A DNA stretch of 55,176 nucleotides from positions 1 through 55,176 of the forward strand of contig JAHDES010000041.1 of the NCBI GenBank assembly GCA_020628645.1, written 5' to 3'. Both the position numbers and the translations under genes were made by a program. Shown here piece after piece: positions 8,158 through 16,829 of the stretch; position 1 is the stretch's first letter, and every line of letters begins with the position of its first letter. Source of the DNA: Saprospiraceae bacterium. GTDB taxonomy: Bacteria > Bacteroidota > Bacteroidia > Chitinophagales > Saprospiraceae. Below the pieces are notes generated by a model that saw only the letters and a program-made list of their open reading frames with translations, did no database searches and was not told the DNA's origin.

Positions 8158-8310
8158 GGACGACTTGGAGTCGTACAACGATTAGAATGCTAAATTCTAT
8201 ACAGATTAAACCATCCAGAACTGATTTTTTAGATACACAAAAGGATGATTGAAATAATCATGGGACGATTTTGGATCGGCAACATGATTAGAAAATTAAA
8301 TTTTATACTA
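8158..8310. repeat. Degenerate direct repeat, two copies, each made of two small hairpins
   Basis: Copy A is 8158-8205 and copy B 8263-8310. In A, ACGACT/AGTCGT and TAGAAT/ATTCTA are perfect 6-bp arms. In B the same positions differ in sequence but can still pair (TAGAAAAT against ATTTTATA with one mismatch). Copy B ends at the start codon of the downstream lipoprotein gene. Likely a REP- or MITE-like intergenic element. Confidence 0.5.
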
Positions 8311-9762
8311 ATGAAAAACACAAGCATCTTCATCATTATATTCACTACTATCACACTTTCATGGTGGGCCTGCACCCCTAAAACAGTTGAGCAAGCTCAA
8401 GCAAGTGAGCCCGTTGAACAAGCTCCACCACTACCCGTCGAAGAAAACTTAAGCCCATGCGGTAAATTTAAAGAAGCGAGTAATCCTGATAATGCAGAGA
8501 CAGCGCATGTTTTATATCGTGATTTTTTAAAGGTGAAAAATTATGATGAAGCTTATAAATATTGGCAAAAAGCATTCGAATTGGCTCCTGCAGCTGATGG
8601 GAAACGAGATTATCATTTTACCGATGGTGTAAAAATCTATGAACATTATCTACAGCAAGAAACAGATGAAACCAAGCGAAAAGAATACGTTGAAAAGATT
8701 TTCGGTTTATATGATAAAGCAACAGAATGCTATCCAGATAATGCTTCCGTTTATAAAGGATTAAAAGCGTTTAAATTATACTATAGTTTTCCAGATATGG
8801 CTTCTCAAAAAGAAATTTATGCCCTTTTTAAAGAAGTTTTTGATAAAGAAGGCGAAAAAACACCTGATTTTGTAGTAAATCCATTCACCGCCTTAATGAT
8901 TGATTTACTCTTAAAAGAAGAAATTTCACAAACGGAAGCTCAAAAATATGCTAATCAAATCAGCGAGGTAGTCAATTATGGCATCGAAAATTGTGAAACG
9001 CCCAGAGCTTGCGAACGATGGGCTATTGTTGAGAGTTACGCACCTGCTCGTTTAGAAGCATTGGAAGGAGTAGAAGGTTTCTATGACTGTAGTTATTATA
9101 AAGAACGATATTTTGCAGCATTAGACCGTAATCCTTCAGATTGTGATACGATAGGTATGATTGTAGGGCGATTAAAGTGGGGAAAATGTCCTGATAGCGA
9201 TGCTGCGCTTGCTGCTGCCTTAGCTGCCAAACAACAACATTGTTATACTGCACCTCCTCCCCCAGGTGAATTACGTCAAGCCGTAGATGCCCTCAACAAT
9301 GGTCAGTATAATAAAGCCATTACCCACTTTGAAAACTTCATTCAATCCACTGATGACATACAGAAAAAAGCGAAATATAATTTAGTGATCGCAAAGGTTT
9401 ATTATAGTAATCTGAAAAAATTCTCTTCTGCTCGCACCTATGCTCGTAAAGCAATAGATTTGCGTCCTGATTGGGGTGAACCCCATTTATTGATTGGGAA
9501 ATTGTATGCCTCTAGTGGCCCCTTATGCGGCCCTGGGCGTGGTTTCGATAGTCAACGAGTTACTTGGGTGGCTATTGATGAATGGAATAAAGCCAAACGT
9601 AAAGACAGCAGTACAGCAACAGAAGCCAATAAATTAATCTCACGTTATCGCCAATACATGCCTACAAAAGAAGATATTTTCCTTAGAAATCTAAAAGCAG
9701 GCGATTCTTATAAAGTACCTTGCTGGATTCAACAAAATACGACCATTCGTACGGCTGACTAA
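8311..9762 (+). CDS. TPR-containing lipoprotein (paralogue of the coaX-locus TPR protein)
   Basis: 483 residues from ATG 8311. That start is chosen because it begins a lipoprotein signal (KNTSIFIIIFTTITLSWWAC) with the lipobox Cys at about residue 21; upstream in-frame ATGs fall in the repeat. Residues AFELAPAADGKRDYHFTDGVKIYEHY align with copy 1, as do ARKAIDLRPDWGEPHLLIGKLY and the terminal PCWIQQNTTIRTAD. It therefore arose by duplication of the upstream gene but gained a lipid anchor. It probably acts in the periplasm or at the outer membrane's inner leaflet. Separate transcription is suggested by terminators on both sides. Confidence 0.8.
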   Translation: MKNTSIFIIIFTTITLSWWACTPKTVEQAQASEPVEQAPPLPVEENLSPCGKFKEASNPDNAETAHVLYRDFLKVKNYDEAYKYWQKAFELAPAADGKRDYHFTDGVKIYEHYLQQETDETKRKEYVEKIFGLYDKATECYPDNASVYKGLKAFKLYYSFPDMASQKEIYALFKEVFDKEGEKTPDFVVNPFTALMIDLLLKEEISQTEAQKYANQISEVVNYGIENCETPRACERWAIVESYAPARLEALEGVEGFYDCSYYKERYFAALDRNPSDCDTIGMIVGRLKWGKCPDSDAALAAALAAKQQHCYTAPPPPGELRQAVDALNNGQYNKAITHFENFIQSTDDIQKKAKYNLVIAKVYYSNLKKFSSARTYARKAIDLRPDWGEPHLLIGKLYASSGPLCGPGRGFDSQRVTWVAIDEWNKAKRKDSSTATEANKLISRYRQYMPTKEDIFLRNLKAGDSYKVPCWIQQNTTIRTAD

Positions 9763-9780
9763 TTAGATTTTAAACTTAAA

Positions 9781-9823
9781 TGTTCTGTCAAATCTTTTAC
9801 TAAATTTGACAGAACATTTTTTT
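9781..9823 (+). terminator. Rho-independent terminator after the TPR lipoprotein gene
   Basis: Perfect 13-bp stem (TGTTCTGTCAAAT at 9781-9793, complement at 9804-9816) followed by seven T. Confidence 0.9.
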
Positions 9824-9968
9824 GGTTCTGATACAAATCCTATGATTACTAAGTCAATTCACATCTAAATCTATTCACTCATTTATTTTGAACTGACCAT
9901 GGAATTTGTCTAAGAAGGATTTTTTTAGTTTCCTTAAAAATTATTAATTTCACCCCGTATTCTAAAAT

Positions 9969-10042
9969 GGGGGATTAGCTCAGTTGGCTAGAGCGTTTGA
10001 CTGGCAGTCAAAAGGTCGCAGGTTCGATTCCTGTATCCTCCA
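9969..10042 (+). tRNA. tRNA-Ala (anticodon GGC)
   Basis: The cloverleaf folds cleanly. The acceptor GGGGGAT pairs with ATCCTCC and contains the G3-U70 wobble that identifies tRNA-Ala. D arm GCTC/GAGC; anticodon stem TTTGA/TCAAA with loop CTGGCAG, hence anticodon GGC; T arm GCAGG-TTCGATT-CCTGT; discriminator A at 10042. CCA is not encoded. Confidence 0.95.
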
Positions 10043-10058
10043 CTCTTTCTACTCCATA

Positions 10059-10093
10059 AATAAAAAACAGCACCTATACGATTATAAGTGCTG
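10059..10093 (-). terminator. Terminator of the secreted protease gene
   Basis: An 11-bp stem with one mismatch (10068-10078/10083-10093, loop CGAT) is followed on the minus strand by TTTTTTATT. It lies 36 nt beyond the protease stop codon; read on the plus strand it also sits after the tRNA but lacks a T-run there. Confidence 0.65.
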
Positions 10094-10128
10094 CTTATCC
10101 TATGCTTATTCCAATTATTATTTCTTAT

Positions 10129-12531
10129 CTATTGATCGGTATCATTTTCATCTGAAACATTTACCCCACCACATCCATCTATAAAAGCATTGAATATCGC
10201 TCCTACTTGAACTTCAAAATCCGCATTCAATTCAATCTCGGTTGCTGCGTTATAATCTACTTGTGCACCACTTTGTATGACCGTAGGAGCTGTTGTATGA
10301 ATGAAGCTAGTCGATTCATACACTTTTACCCCCGTCTCATTAGTACCTAAGCCATTGGTATTATTCAAATCCGTAAAGCAATTACTTCCGCCAGAAGCCG
10401 TTGTCAACGTTAAACACCATTCATCAAGTGTTCCTGTATCCACTCCAGCTCCATCAACAACTGTAATCGTCCATGTTCCTGCTTGATCCATACCATTAAA
10501 TGCACTCAATGGATTTGCTGGATTATAGGTTCCTGTATAAGCAGGTGAAGCACTAGTGCCTCCCGTACAGGCATTGGCGGAGAACGTTCCATTCGTAGAC
10601 GAATCGTCAAAAGTAACATCAACTATATCATTTGAGTTACAACTTGGTTCATTAACTAATACTACAGTAGTTCCATTGAAGGAAATACTTATCGTTAAAT
10701 CACCAATATACGTATGTGTTATATTTAGATCAACATCTAAATCTGTAATCGTAGCACTATTCGTTATCACGATGTCACTTGATAAGCCTGTATTATTATT
10801 ATCAGGTATCGCATTAGTTGTTGGGCTATCACAAGTACTATCGGTAGTACAGGTACTAAAATTGATCGGATAGGTGTGCGTTTTGGAATCCGTTCCTAGC
10901 GCATTCATTACATCAAGGGTTGCTGTAAGTTGACCAGAACTACTTACTGTAACTACAGGAGATGGATCACTTGAAGTTGTAGGTGAAACCCCCGCACCAC
11001 TGAACGTCCAAGACCATGAAGTAGGTACACCTGTGGAAGCATTATTGAATTGTATATCACTAGCCGCACAAAATGAAAAAGAAGTCATATCTGTTGGATT
11101 AAACTCCGCAGTAGGCGGCATTGGCGTTGAACAATTTGTATTATCCATAAACATAACACCTGTACCAATAGGATCTAACCAAGGTGCTAAGCGTTGCGTA
11201 TTGGTAGCTCCATTTTGATCCCAAGAGTACCATATTTTTCCATACCAATCTGCTAAACCATTATTGGAAGAGCCACTACAAGCTGCACCACCTCCATGTA
11301 ATTGACCGATGATTCTTTTTGTCGTTTGGTCAAATAAGGGTGAGCCAGATGATCCACCTTCTGTCGTACCTGCATCCCAATCTGGGACACGCCAATGTGT
11401 TAGATTCGCTCCTTGAGTGGTACTACTATAGCTAGTAGATTCTAAAGGGTCATTCTCAAAACTAATCTTCTTGACATCTCCTGCTGGATGGTGGATTCCA
11501 ACTGCTGAACTAGCCGCAGTATTCTCTCTATCCCATCCTGAATAGTATACATCATAAAAATCTAAAGGATTAGCTGATAATTCAATTAAGCAAAAATCAG
11601 AATTAGACGCTTTTGCGACTATTGTTCCACCTGTAATACTTTCGCTAGTTGATCCATCTCCAGTTGGTGTTCCTGGACAGGCTGGCGTAGGGCTATGATA
11701 ATTAAAAACAAACATATCATTTAATACTGAACCTGCATTTTGGCTGAAACAATGATCTGCTGTTAAAAAATACGGTTTACAATCGCCTGCTGTATTATTG
11801 ATTAATGCTCCTGAACACCATCTTGTGCCATTGGCTAAAATGTGTAAGGCAACAGATTTAATTTGTTCTTCCCATGCTGCCCCCATTGCACAGTTTACAT
11901 CATTATTACAAGGACCAGAACTATTGAAATCTTTTAAAAAGTCATCAACAAAACTTCGGATGGACTTATAACCGTGTACAATACCACTAATTTCTATAGT
12001 ACTTTTGCCTATTGCGTTTCGAGGTTCATAATATTCAATGGTACATTCTTCGCCTTTGGTAAATCCTGTGGCAAATTCTCCGTTGATTTTTTCATTTTCT
12101 CGGGTAAATGGACCCAAGACCTCCGTTTTATCTTTATTATAAATGAAGAGTTTGCCACCAAAAGGTACATTGTACTTGCTATAATTAATGTTTATTGTTC
12201 TTGCTTTAGGTGCAAAAATGCTTAATCGCCAAATCCGATCTCCATTGGGAAGTCGTTCCCAGTGTCCTGCATTTTCTAAAGAATAATTCACCTCATGTAA
12301 GAAACCAAATCGTGGCGCCATACCAGCGGCATCATCTTTTTCATCTTCTTTTAATAATTTATCATAATCCAATTCAGGCATCAATTCAACAGGAATAGCA
12401 TTGACACTTTTTACTTCTGTCGGATGCTCAAAAGTGTAAGGAATCCCTTCTTCATAGACCGCTTGTGAAAAACCAATAATGGTATAAAAGAAAAAAATGG
12501 AACAAAAAAGTAGTGTTAGTATCTTTTTCAT
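10129..12531 (-). CDS. Secreted trypsin-fold lysyl-endopeptidase-like protease with PKD, P-domain and GC-ending C-terminal domain
   Basis: 800 residues. Signal peptide 1-23. A propeptide-like N region is followed by an S1 peptidase domain (about 215-450) with His260 (LTADHC), Asp312 (SDFCLIEL) and Ser395 (EGGSSGSPLF), as in Achromobacter-type lysyl endopeptidases. A PKD-like domain follows (SWSWTFSGAGVSPTTSSDPSP), then a proprotein-convertase P-domain (THTYIGDLTISI to GTWTITVVDGAG). The last ~70 residues (ESTSFIHTTAPTVIQSGAQV through FIDGCGG) match a short beta-stack domain ending in Gly-Cys found on exported Bacteroidota proteins; there is no standard T9SS CTD. A paralogue at 47129 shares the protease and P-domain but has a classic CTD. 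The gene has its own terminator; no clear promoter was found. Confidence 0.85.
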   Translation of the reverse strand: MKKILTLLFCSIFFFYTIIGFSQAVYEEGIPYTFEHPTEVKSVNAIPVELMPELDYDKLLKEDEKDDAAGMAPRFGFLHEVNYSLENAGHWERLPNGDRIWRLSIFAPKARTININYSKYNVPFGGKLFIYNKDKTEVLGPFTRENEKINGEFATGFTKGEECTIEYYEPRNAIGKSTIEISGIVHGYKSIRSFVDDFLKDFNSSGPCNNDVNCAMGAAWEEQIKSVALHILANGTRWCSGALINNTAGDCKPYFLTADHCFSQNAGSVLNDMFVFNYHSPTPACPGTPTGDGSTSESITGGTIVAKASNSDFCLIELSANPLDFYDVYYSGWDRENTAASSAVGIHHPAGDVKKISFENDPLESTSYSSTTQGANLTHWRVPDWDAGTTEGGSSGSPLFDQTTKRIIGQLHGGGAACSGSSNNGLADWYGKIWYSWDQNGATNTQRLAPWLDPIGTGVMFMDNTNCSTPMPPTAEFNPTDMTSFSFCAASDIQFNNASTGVPTSWSWTFSGAGVSPTTSSDPSPVVTVSSSGQLTATLDVMNALGTDSKTHTYPINFSTCTTDSTCDSPTTNAIPDNNNTGLSSDIVITNSATITDLDVDLNITHTYIGDLTISISFNGTTVVLVNEPSCNSNDIVDVTFDDSSTNGTFSANACTGGTSASPAYTGTYNPANPLSAFNGMDQAGTWTITVVDGAGVDTGTLDEWCLTLTTASGGSNCFTDLNNTNGLGTNETGVKVYESTSFIHTTAPTVIQSGAQVDYNAATEIELNADFEVQVGAIFNAFIDGCGGVNVSDENDTDQ

Positions 12532-13029
12532 GGAGCTTGTGTTTGTAAATATGAGTAATAAGGAACGATTAACTGCAGGAGATTTGAATTTTATTTTGCA
12601 CCATTAAATTTATTAAAATAAATGATGAACCACAATCCTATTTATAGATTTGTAGGAAATGATTATACTTTTGTAGGGATGATTCATACAAAAGGAGATG
12701 GAAATTTAGATTCTCTTTTAAAACAGCCCTCAATAAGGAAGAAAAAGAACAAACAGGTAGACTATCCGTTTTCATGACGATTAATAGGGGTATAGTGCTG
12801 CTAAACAAGTGAACAAGCATTATTTCTGGTAAGACAACTTGTACTTATTGCAATATATTTACAAGATTCTTAAAGGCTTTTGCTATATTTGATGATACAA
12901 TTGTAAGAGATAGAATAGTCAAAATATGGAGCATTATTAAATCCATAAAATAAAGCTATCCAATAAGAATGGAAGAGATAACAACTAGAAAAACAACGCC
13001 ATATTTACCCAAAATAATACACGCCTAAA
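12532..13029. other. Intergenic region upstream of the Roco gene
   Basis: No intact gene. TACTTTTG (12666-12673) and TATATTTG (12884-12891) are exact TAnnTTTG elements. A 21-nt-period direct repeat TTTGTAGG occurs at 12649 and 12670. At 12741-12764, GAAAAAGAACAAA and then ACAGGTAGACT match the start of the Roco gene (13057-13069 and 13078-13088), which looks like a decayed duplicate of its 5' end. Confidence 0.5.
12884..12891 (+). promoter_or_regulatory. -7 element for the Roco gene
   Basis: TATATTTG matches TAnnTTTG exactly; no convincing TTTG lies at the -33 distance. Transcription would begin near 12898, giving a leader of about 130 nt. Confidence 0.35.
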
Positions 13030-16000
13030 ATGACAGATCAAGCCAAAGAACGAATCGAAAAAGAACAAAAAGAAAAGACAGGTAGACTGGATTTAAGCTC
13101 TTGTGAGTTAGAACAAATTCCGAAGGAAATTGAAAAGATGACTTGGCTAACTGAGCTTTACCTTGGAAACAATCAAATAACAAAAATTGAAGGGCTTGGC
13201 AACTTAATTCAATTAAAAGTCCTTTCCCTTGACAACAATCAAATAACAAAAATTGAAGGACTCGACAACTTAATTCAATTAAACCAACTTTTCCTTAACA
13301 ACAATCAAATAACAAAAATTGAAGGACTCAATAACTTAATTCTATTAAGTATCCTTCACCTTGACAACAATCAAATAACAAAAATTGAAGGACTGAAGAA
13401 TCTAATTGATTTAACTGAGCTTATTCTTCATAGTAATCAGATCTCTGAAATTGAAGGACTTCACAAGTTAACTAGCTTAACTGAATTTTATCTTAACAAC
13501 AATCAAATAACAAAAATTGAAGGGCTCGACAACTTAATTCAATTAAACCAACTTTACCTTGACAACAATCAAATAGCCAAAATTGAAGGGCTTAACAACT
13601 TAATTCAATTAAATACCCTTTCCCTTAGTGACAATAAAATCTCTAAAATTGAAGATCTCAATAAACTAGTTCAATTAAAAAATTTCGATCTTTCTCACAA
13701 TCAAATCTCTAAAATTGAAGGGCTTAACAACTTAATTCAATTAAATGTCCTTTATCTTCATAACAATCAAATAACAAAAATTGAAGGGCTCGACAACTTA
13801 AACCAATTAAATATTCTCTCTCTTAAGAGCAACCAAATCTCCAAAATTAGAGGACTCGACAACTTAAACCAATTAAATGCCCTTTACCTTCATAGCAATC
13901 AAATTTCTAAAATTGAAGGACTACTAGCATTATCAAGTTTAGAACTATTATTTTTAAACAATAGTCCTATAACCGTACTTCCAGTAGAATATCAATCTTT
14001 CTTGAGCAAACTAGCCGTTTTAAATTTAAGCGAAACGAAAATAAATGACCTTAGCTCTTTTTATAAAAGTATAGGAAAAGGGAAAAAGATTCTATGGGAA
14101 GATAGAAACTTTTTAAGCGGAAACGCCCCTAATAGAGAAAGCTATTTTGAATTTAAAATTAATAGGCAAACCTTTCATTACAAAAAAGGCATAAGCGTAA
14201 AAGATTGCCCAAACTTAGCCCCAGAATTAGTAGCTGCTATTCAAAATGGGCAAGCAGCGCTCCTAGAATACATCCAAGCACCCAAAGAGCGACTATTTGA
14301 GGCACGCGTATTGATTTTAGGAGAACCGAGAGCAGGCAAAACGACCCTACGTAGAAAACTCCAGCATGTAAACAAACCTATGCCTAGTGTACAAGAAAGT
14401 ACCAAAGCCTTTGAGATAGAAATCGAACCTTATGAATGTGAGATTGAACTCACCGAAAAAAAAGAAAAATTACGCTATCATTTATGGGATTTTGGTGGAC
14501 AAGATTATTATCGTTTGTTGCATCAATTATTTGTGGCAGAGCAATCAGTCTATATCATTGTAGTGGGCACGGATGATCGAGAGAAAGAGGAGAAAGAATT
14601 GGAATTTTGGCTCGATACAATTGAGCGGCTCGCTAAGGATGAAAACGGACAATGCGGCCCCATTATTTTATTACAAAATCCAAAAAATAATCGAGCAGGC
14701 GGTAGTTTTATAGATTTAAAAAGTCGCTTTCCTTTTTGGCAACAAACCGAAGATTTCACTATTAATCTCAATGCCATCAATAAAGAAGAGAAAGATTTCT
14801 TCGATCCATCCGCCTTAACTGCCTTTCGCGGCTTTGAAAAATACCTGAGTCGAAGTTTCTGCCAATTGGAGCACATCGGAAAGGAAATGCCTGTCAAGTG
14901 GATTGCTGTACGAGAAGCCTTACTTCAAGAAACAGGAAATTGGATATCAGTAGAGCGTTTTAACGAACTATGTACCCAAAATGGCATTACAAAAAAAGAA
15001 CAGCGAATTAGTTTACTGGATATTTTTAAACGATTAGGCTATTTATTACACTATAAAAATACCGCACTAAAAGGCATGGTCATTCTCAATACAGAATGGG
15101 TGGCAGATGCCTTATATCGTGTATTAGATGATCCTATTGTTGAGCGGAATAATGGATGGTTTGTAAAGGAGGATATCGCACAAATATGGCATGAAGAAAA
15201 ATACGAAAATAGAACCAATGAATTGCTTGCACTAATGCAAGAATTCAAGTTTTGTTACCAAAATCCTATTTCTCAAAAATATATTGTTCCTTCAAAACTG
15301 CTTAGTTCTACCGATAATTTACCCCTTTGGGATACCAGCAATAATGTTCGATTACATCTACAATACAACTGGATGCCTAAAGCCATCGTGATACAACTTT
15401 TGGTCTCTTTACATGAGTATATCGTAAACTTGAAAGATGGAAATCATTGGATTTGGCGAAAAGGTGCAGTATTGGATGGTAAACAACTGGATTTAGCTGA
15501 TGTACAAGTACGCATAAGAGAGGAATACGACAAAAGACGCATTGTAATTGAAGGAAGAGGAGCACATAGTGAGGCTATCATTCGAGTGATTATGAAAAAA
15601 TGGCGCGAAGTCCATGAACCTTTCAAGGATAAAGTAGAGGTTACGCCCATGATTGTATGTCCTTGTAAAAGTTGTTCTGAATCAAAAACGCCTGAATATT
15701 TTAAATATGAAAACGTCTTAAACGCCAAAGAAAAAGGCAAACAACAATATTGTAATGCTTCGAATGAATTTCTTGAAGCAACAGCTATATTAAAGGGAGT
15801 ATATGATGAAACGACCATTTTAATAGATTCGCTCCAAACAGAAAGAAATAAACATTCGAGTGTACTCGATTTGATCAAAGCCGATGAACTAGACAAAGCT
15901 ATTGATACAATCAGTTCGCCAGAATATAATACGCTGTTCAGCAGACGACTAAAACAATTAGAAAAACAAAGTCTTTCTGGTACACTTACGTATGAACAAA

Positions 16001-16677
16001 AAAATCAAGCGAGGAATACCTTAGCCCAAGAATTAGTCCAGTATTTTACATCGAATAGGTGGCAAGAACCATATAAATTAGACCGATTTGGAGATATATT
16101 CACACGCGAAAATTCTAAAGAAAACAGGGCAGTCAGCAATGATATTGCTACTAAAGAAAAAGAAACAACTCCTGTACAAGTCATCATCAATAATACGAAT
16201 ACAAACACACCAGAAGATACTTCCAAAACTGAATCTGGTCGTCAACATGCTACCCCTAAGATCAGCCTTTCTACTCCTATTTCTAAACCAATACATCAAC
16301 AATGGTGGTTTGGCAGACTAGTCGGTGCAGTCATTGGAGGGGGTATTTTGAGTTATTTTGCTAGTAAATATGCTGCCTTTCATTTTGGCGATACTTGGCT
16401 CGGCATCGCCTCATTAGCATCTGCACTATTACTCTTACACAATCCCAAACGTGTCTATCTACGCTGGGCAGGATTTTGTGTAATGGCAATTGCAAGTATT
16501 AATATTTTATCACAAATAGATATTGCTTTTAAGATCACCAATAGTGAAACTTCTAGTCCCTGGGATTTATTTTTCAAGCTCGGTTTTGGAGAAGAACCGA
16601 TAATCTCTGTCATACTAGGAATATTAGCAGTAGTACTATTTGTATTAGACTATCGAATGCGAAAAGAAAAACTTTAG
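13030..16677 (+). CDS. LRR-Roc-COR (Roco) GTPase with EAD-like helical segment and C-terminal membrane domain
   Basis: 1215 residues. Residues about 18-325 hold twelve 22-residue SDS22-type leucine-rich repeats (consensus LxxLxLxNNQITKIEGLDN) plus caps. The Roc GTPase (about 425-570) has P-loop GEPRAGKTT (431-439) and switch II DFGGQ (487-491); the usual NKxD is replaced by QNPKNN. A COR dimerisation domain follows (about 590-830), then a Cys-rich piece (CPCKSC). Residues about 943-1007 (DLIKADELDKAI, LSGTLTYEQKNQARNTLAQE) resemble effector-associated domains of bacterial conflict systems. After a Thr/Asn-rich linker, four hydrophobic helices (about 1090-1210) anchor it in the membrane. Roco proteins cycle as GTP-dependent dimers; here LRR ligand sensing coupled to a membrane output is inferred. 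The LRR region shows near-identical DNA repeats. It stands alone between minus-strand genes. Confidence 0.9.
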   Translation: MTDQAKERIEKEQKEKTGRLDLSSCELEQIPKEIEKMTWLTELYLGNNQITKIEGLGNLIQLKVLSLDNNQITKIEGLDNLIQLNQLFLNNNQITKIEGLNNLILLSILHLDNNQITKIEGLKNLIDLTELILHSNQISEIEGLHKLTSLTEFYLNNNQITKIEGLDNLIQLNQLYLDNNQIAKIEGLNNLIQLNTLSLSDNKISKIEDLNKLVQLKNFDLSHNQISKIEGLNNLIQLNVLYLHNNQITKIEGLDNLNQLNILSLKSNQISKIRGLDNLNQLNALYLHSNQISKIEGLLALSSLELLFLNNSPITVLPVEYQSFLSKLAVLNLSETKINDLSSFYKSIGKGKKILWEDRNFLSGNAPNRESYFEFKINRQTFHYKKGISVKDCPNLAPELVAAIQNGQAALLEYIQAPKERLFEARVLILGEPRAGKTTLRRKLQHVNKPMPSVQESTKAFEIEIEPYECEIELTEKKEKLRYHLWDFGGQDYYRLLHQLFVAEQSVYIIVVGTDDREKEEKELEFWLDTIERLAKDENGQCGPIILLQNPKNNRAGGSFIDLKSRFPFWQQTEDFTINLNAINKEEKDFFDPSALTAFRGFEKYLSRSFCQLEHIGKEMPVKWIAVREALLQETGNWISVERFNELCTQNGITKKEQRISLLDIFKRLGYLLHYKNTALKGMVILNTEWVADALYRVLDDPIVERNNGWFVKEDIAQIWHEEKYENRTNELLALMQEFKFCYQNPISQKYIVPSKLLSSTDNLPLWDTSNNVRLHLQYNWMPKAIVIQLLVSLHEYIVNLKDGNHWIWRKGAVLDGKQLDLADVQVRIREEYDKRRIVIEGRGAHSEAIIRVIMKKWREVHEPFKDKVEVTPMIVCPCKSCSESKTPEYFKYENVLNAKEKGKQQYCNASNEFLEATAILKGVYDETTILIDSLQTERNKHSSVLDLIKADELDKAIDTISSPEYNTLFSRRLKQLEKQSLSGTLTYEQKNQARNTLAQELVQYFTSNRWQEPYKLDRFGDIFTRENSKENRAVSNDIATKEKETTPVQVIINNTNTNTPEDTSKTESGRQHATPKISLSTPISKPIHQQWWFGRLVGAVIGGGILSYFASKYAAFHFGDTWLGIASLASALLLLHNPKRVYLRWAGFCVMAIASINILSQIDIAFKITNSETSSPWDLFFKLGFGEEPIISVILGILAVVLFVLDYRMRKEKL
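13168..13926 (+). repeat. 66-bp coding repeats of the LRR domain
   Basis: The sequence AACAATCAAATAACAAAAA recurs at 13168, 13234, 13300 and onward at a strict 66-bp period, each followed by TTGAAGG and a nearly invariant CAACTTAATTCAATTAAA. Identity at synonymous sites points to recent amplification or ongoing conversion rather than old, selected LRRs. Confidence 0.85.
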
Positions 16678-16792
16678 TTAAACTAGTTCTTCAATTAGTA
16701 TCGTGAAACAACCTTAAAGTCAGTCTTACGATAAAAGTATATTTTTAGCTTTTGAAACGCTGTAATACAGCTTTCATCCCCATTTTTTTGAA

Positions 16793-16822
16793 CTTGCACT
16801 TGATGCTTGCACTTGATGCTTG
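16793..16822 (+). repeat. 13-bp tandem repeat (2.3 copies)
   Basis: CTTGCACTTGATG is present twice followed by CTTG. It lies just beyond the stop of the amidase gene in the convergent Roco-amidase gap. A GCTGTA-A-TACAGC palindrome lies at 16759-16771. Confidence 0.5.
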
Positions 16823-16829
16823 GAAAGTT

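Noticed and set aside
12638-12820. 60-codon minus-strand frame upstream of the Roco gene
   Set aside because: Low-complexity, no start context, and it covers sequence better explained as a decayed duplicate of the Roco 5' end.
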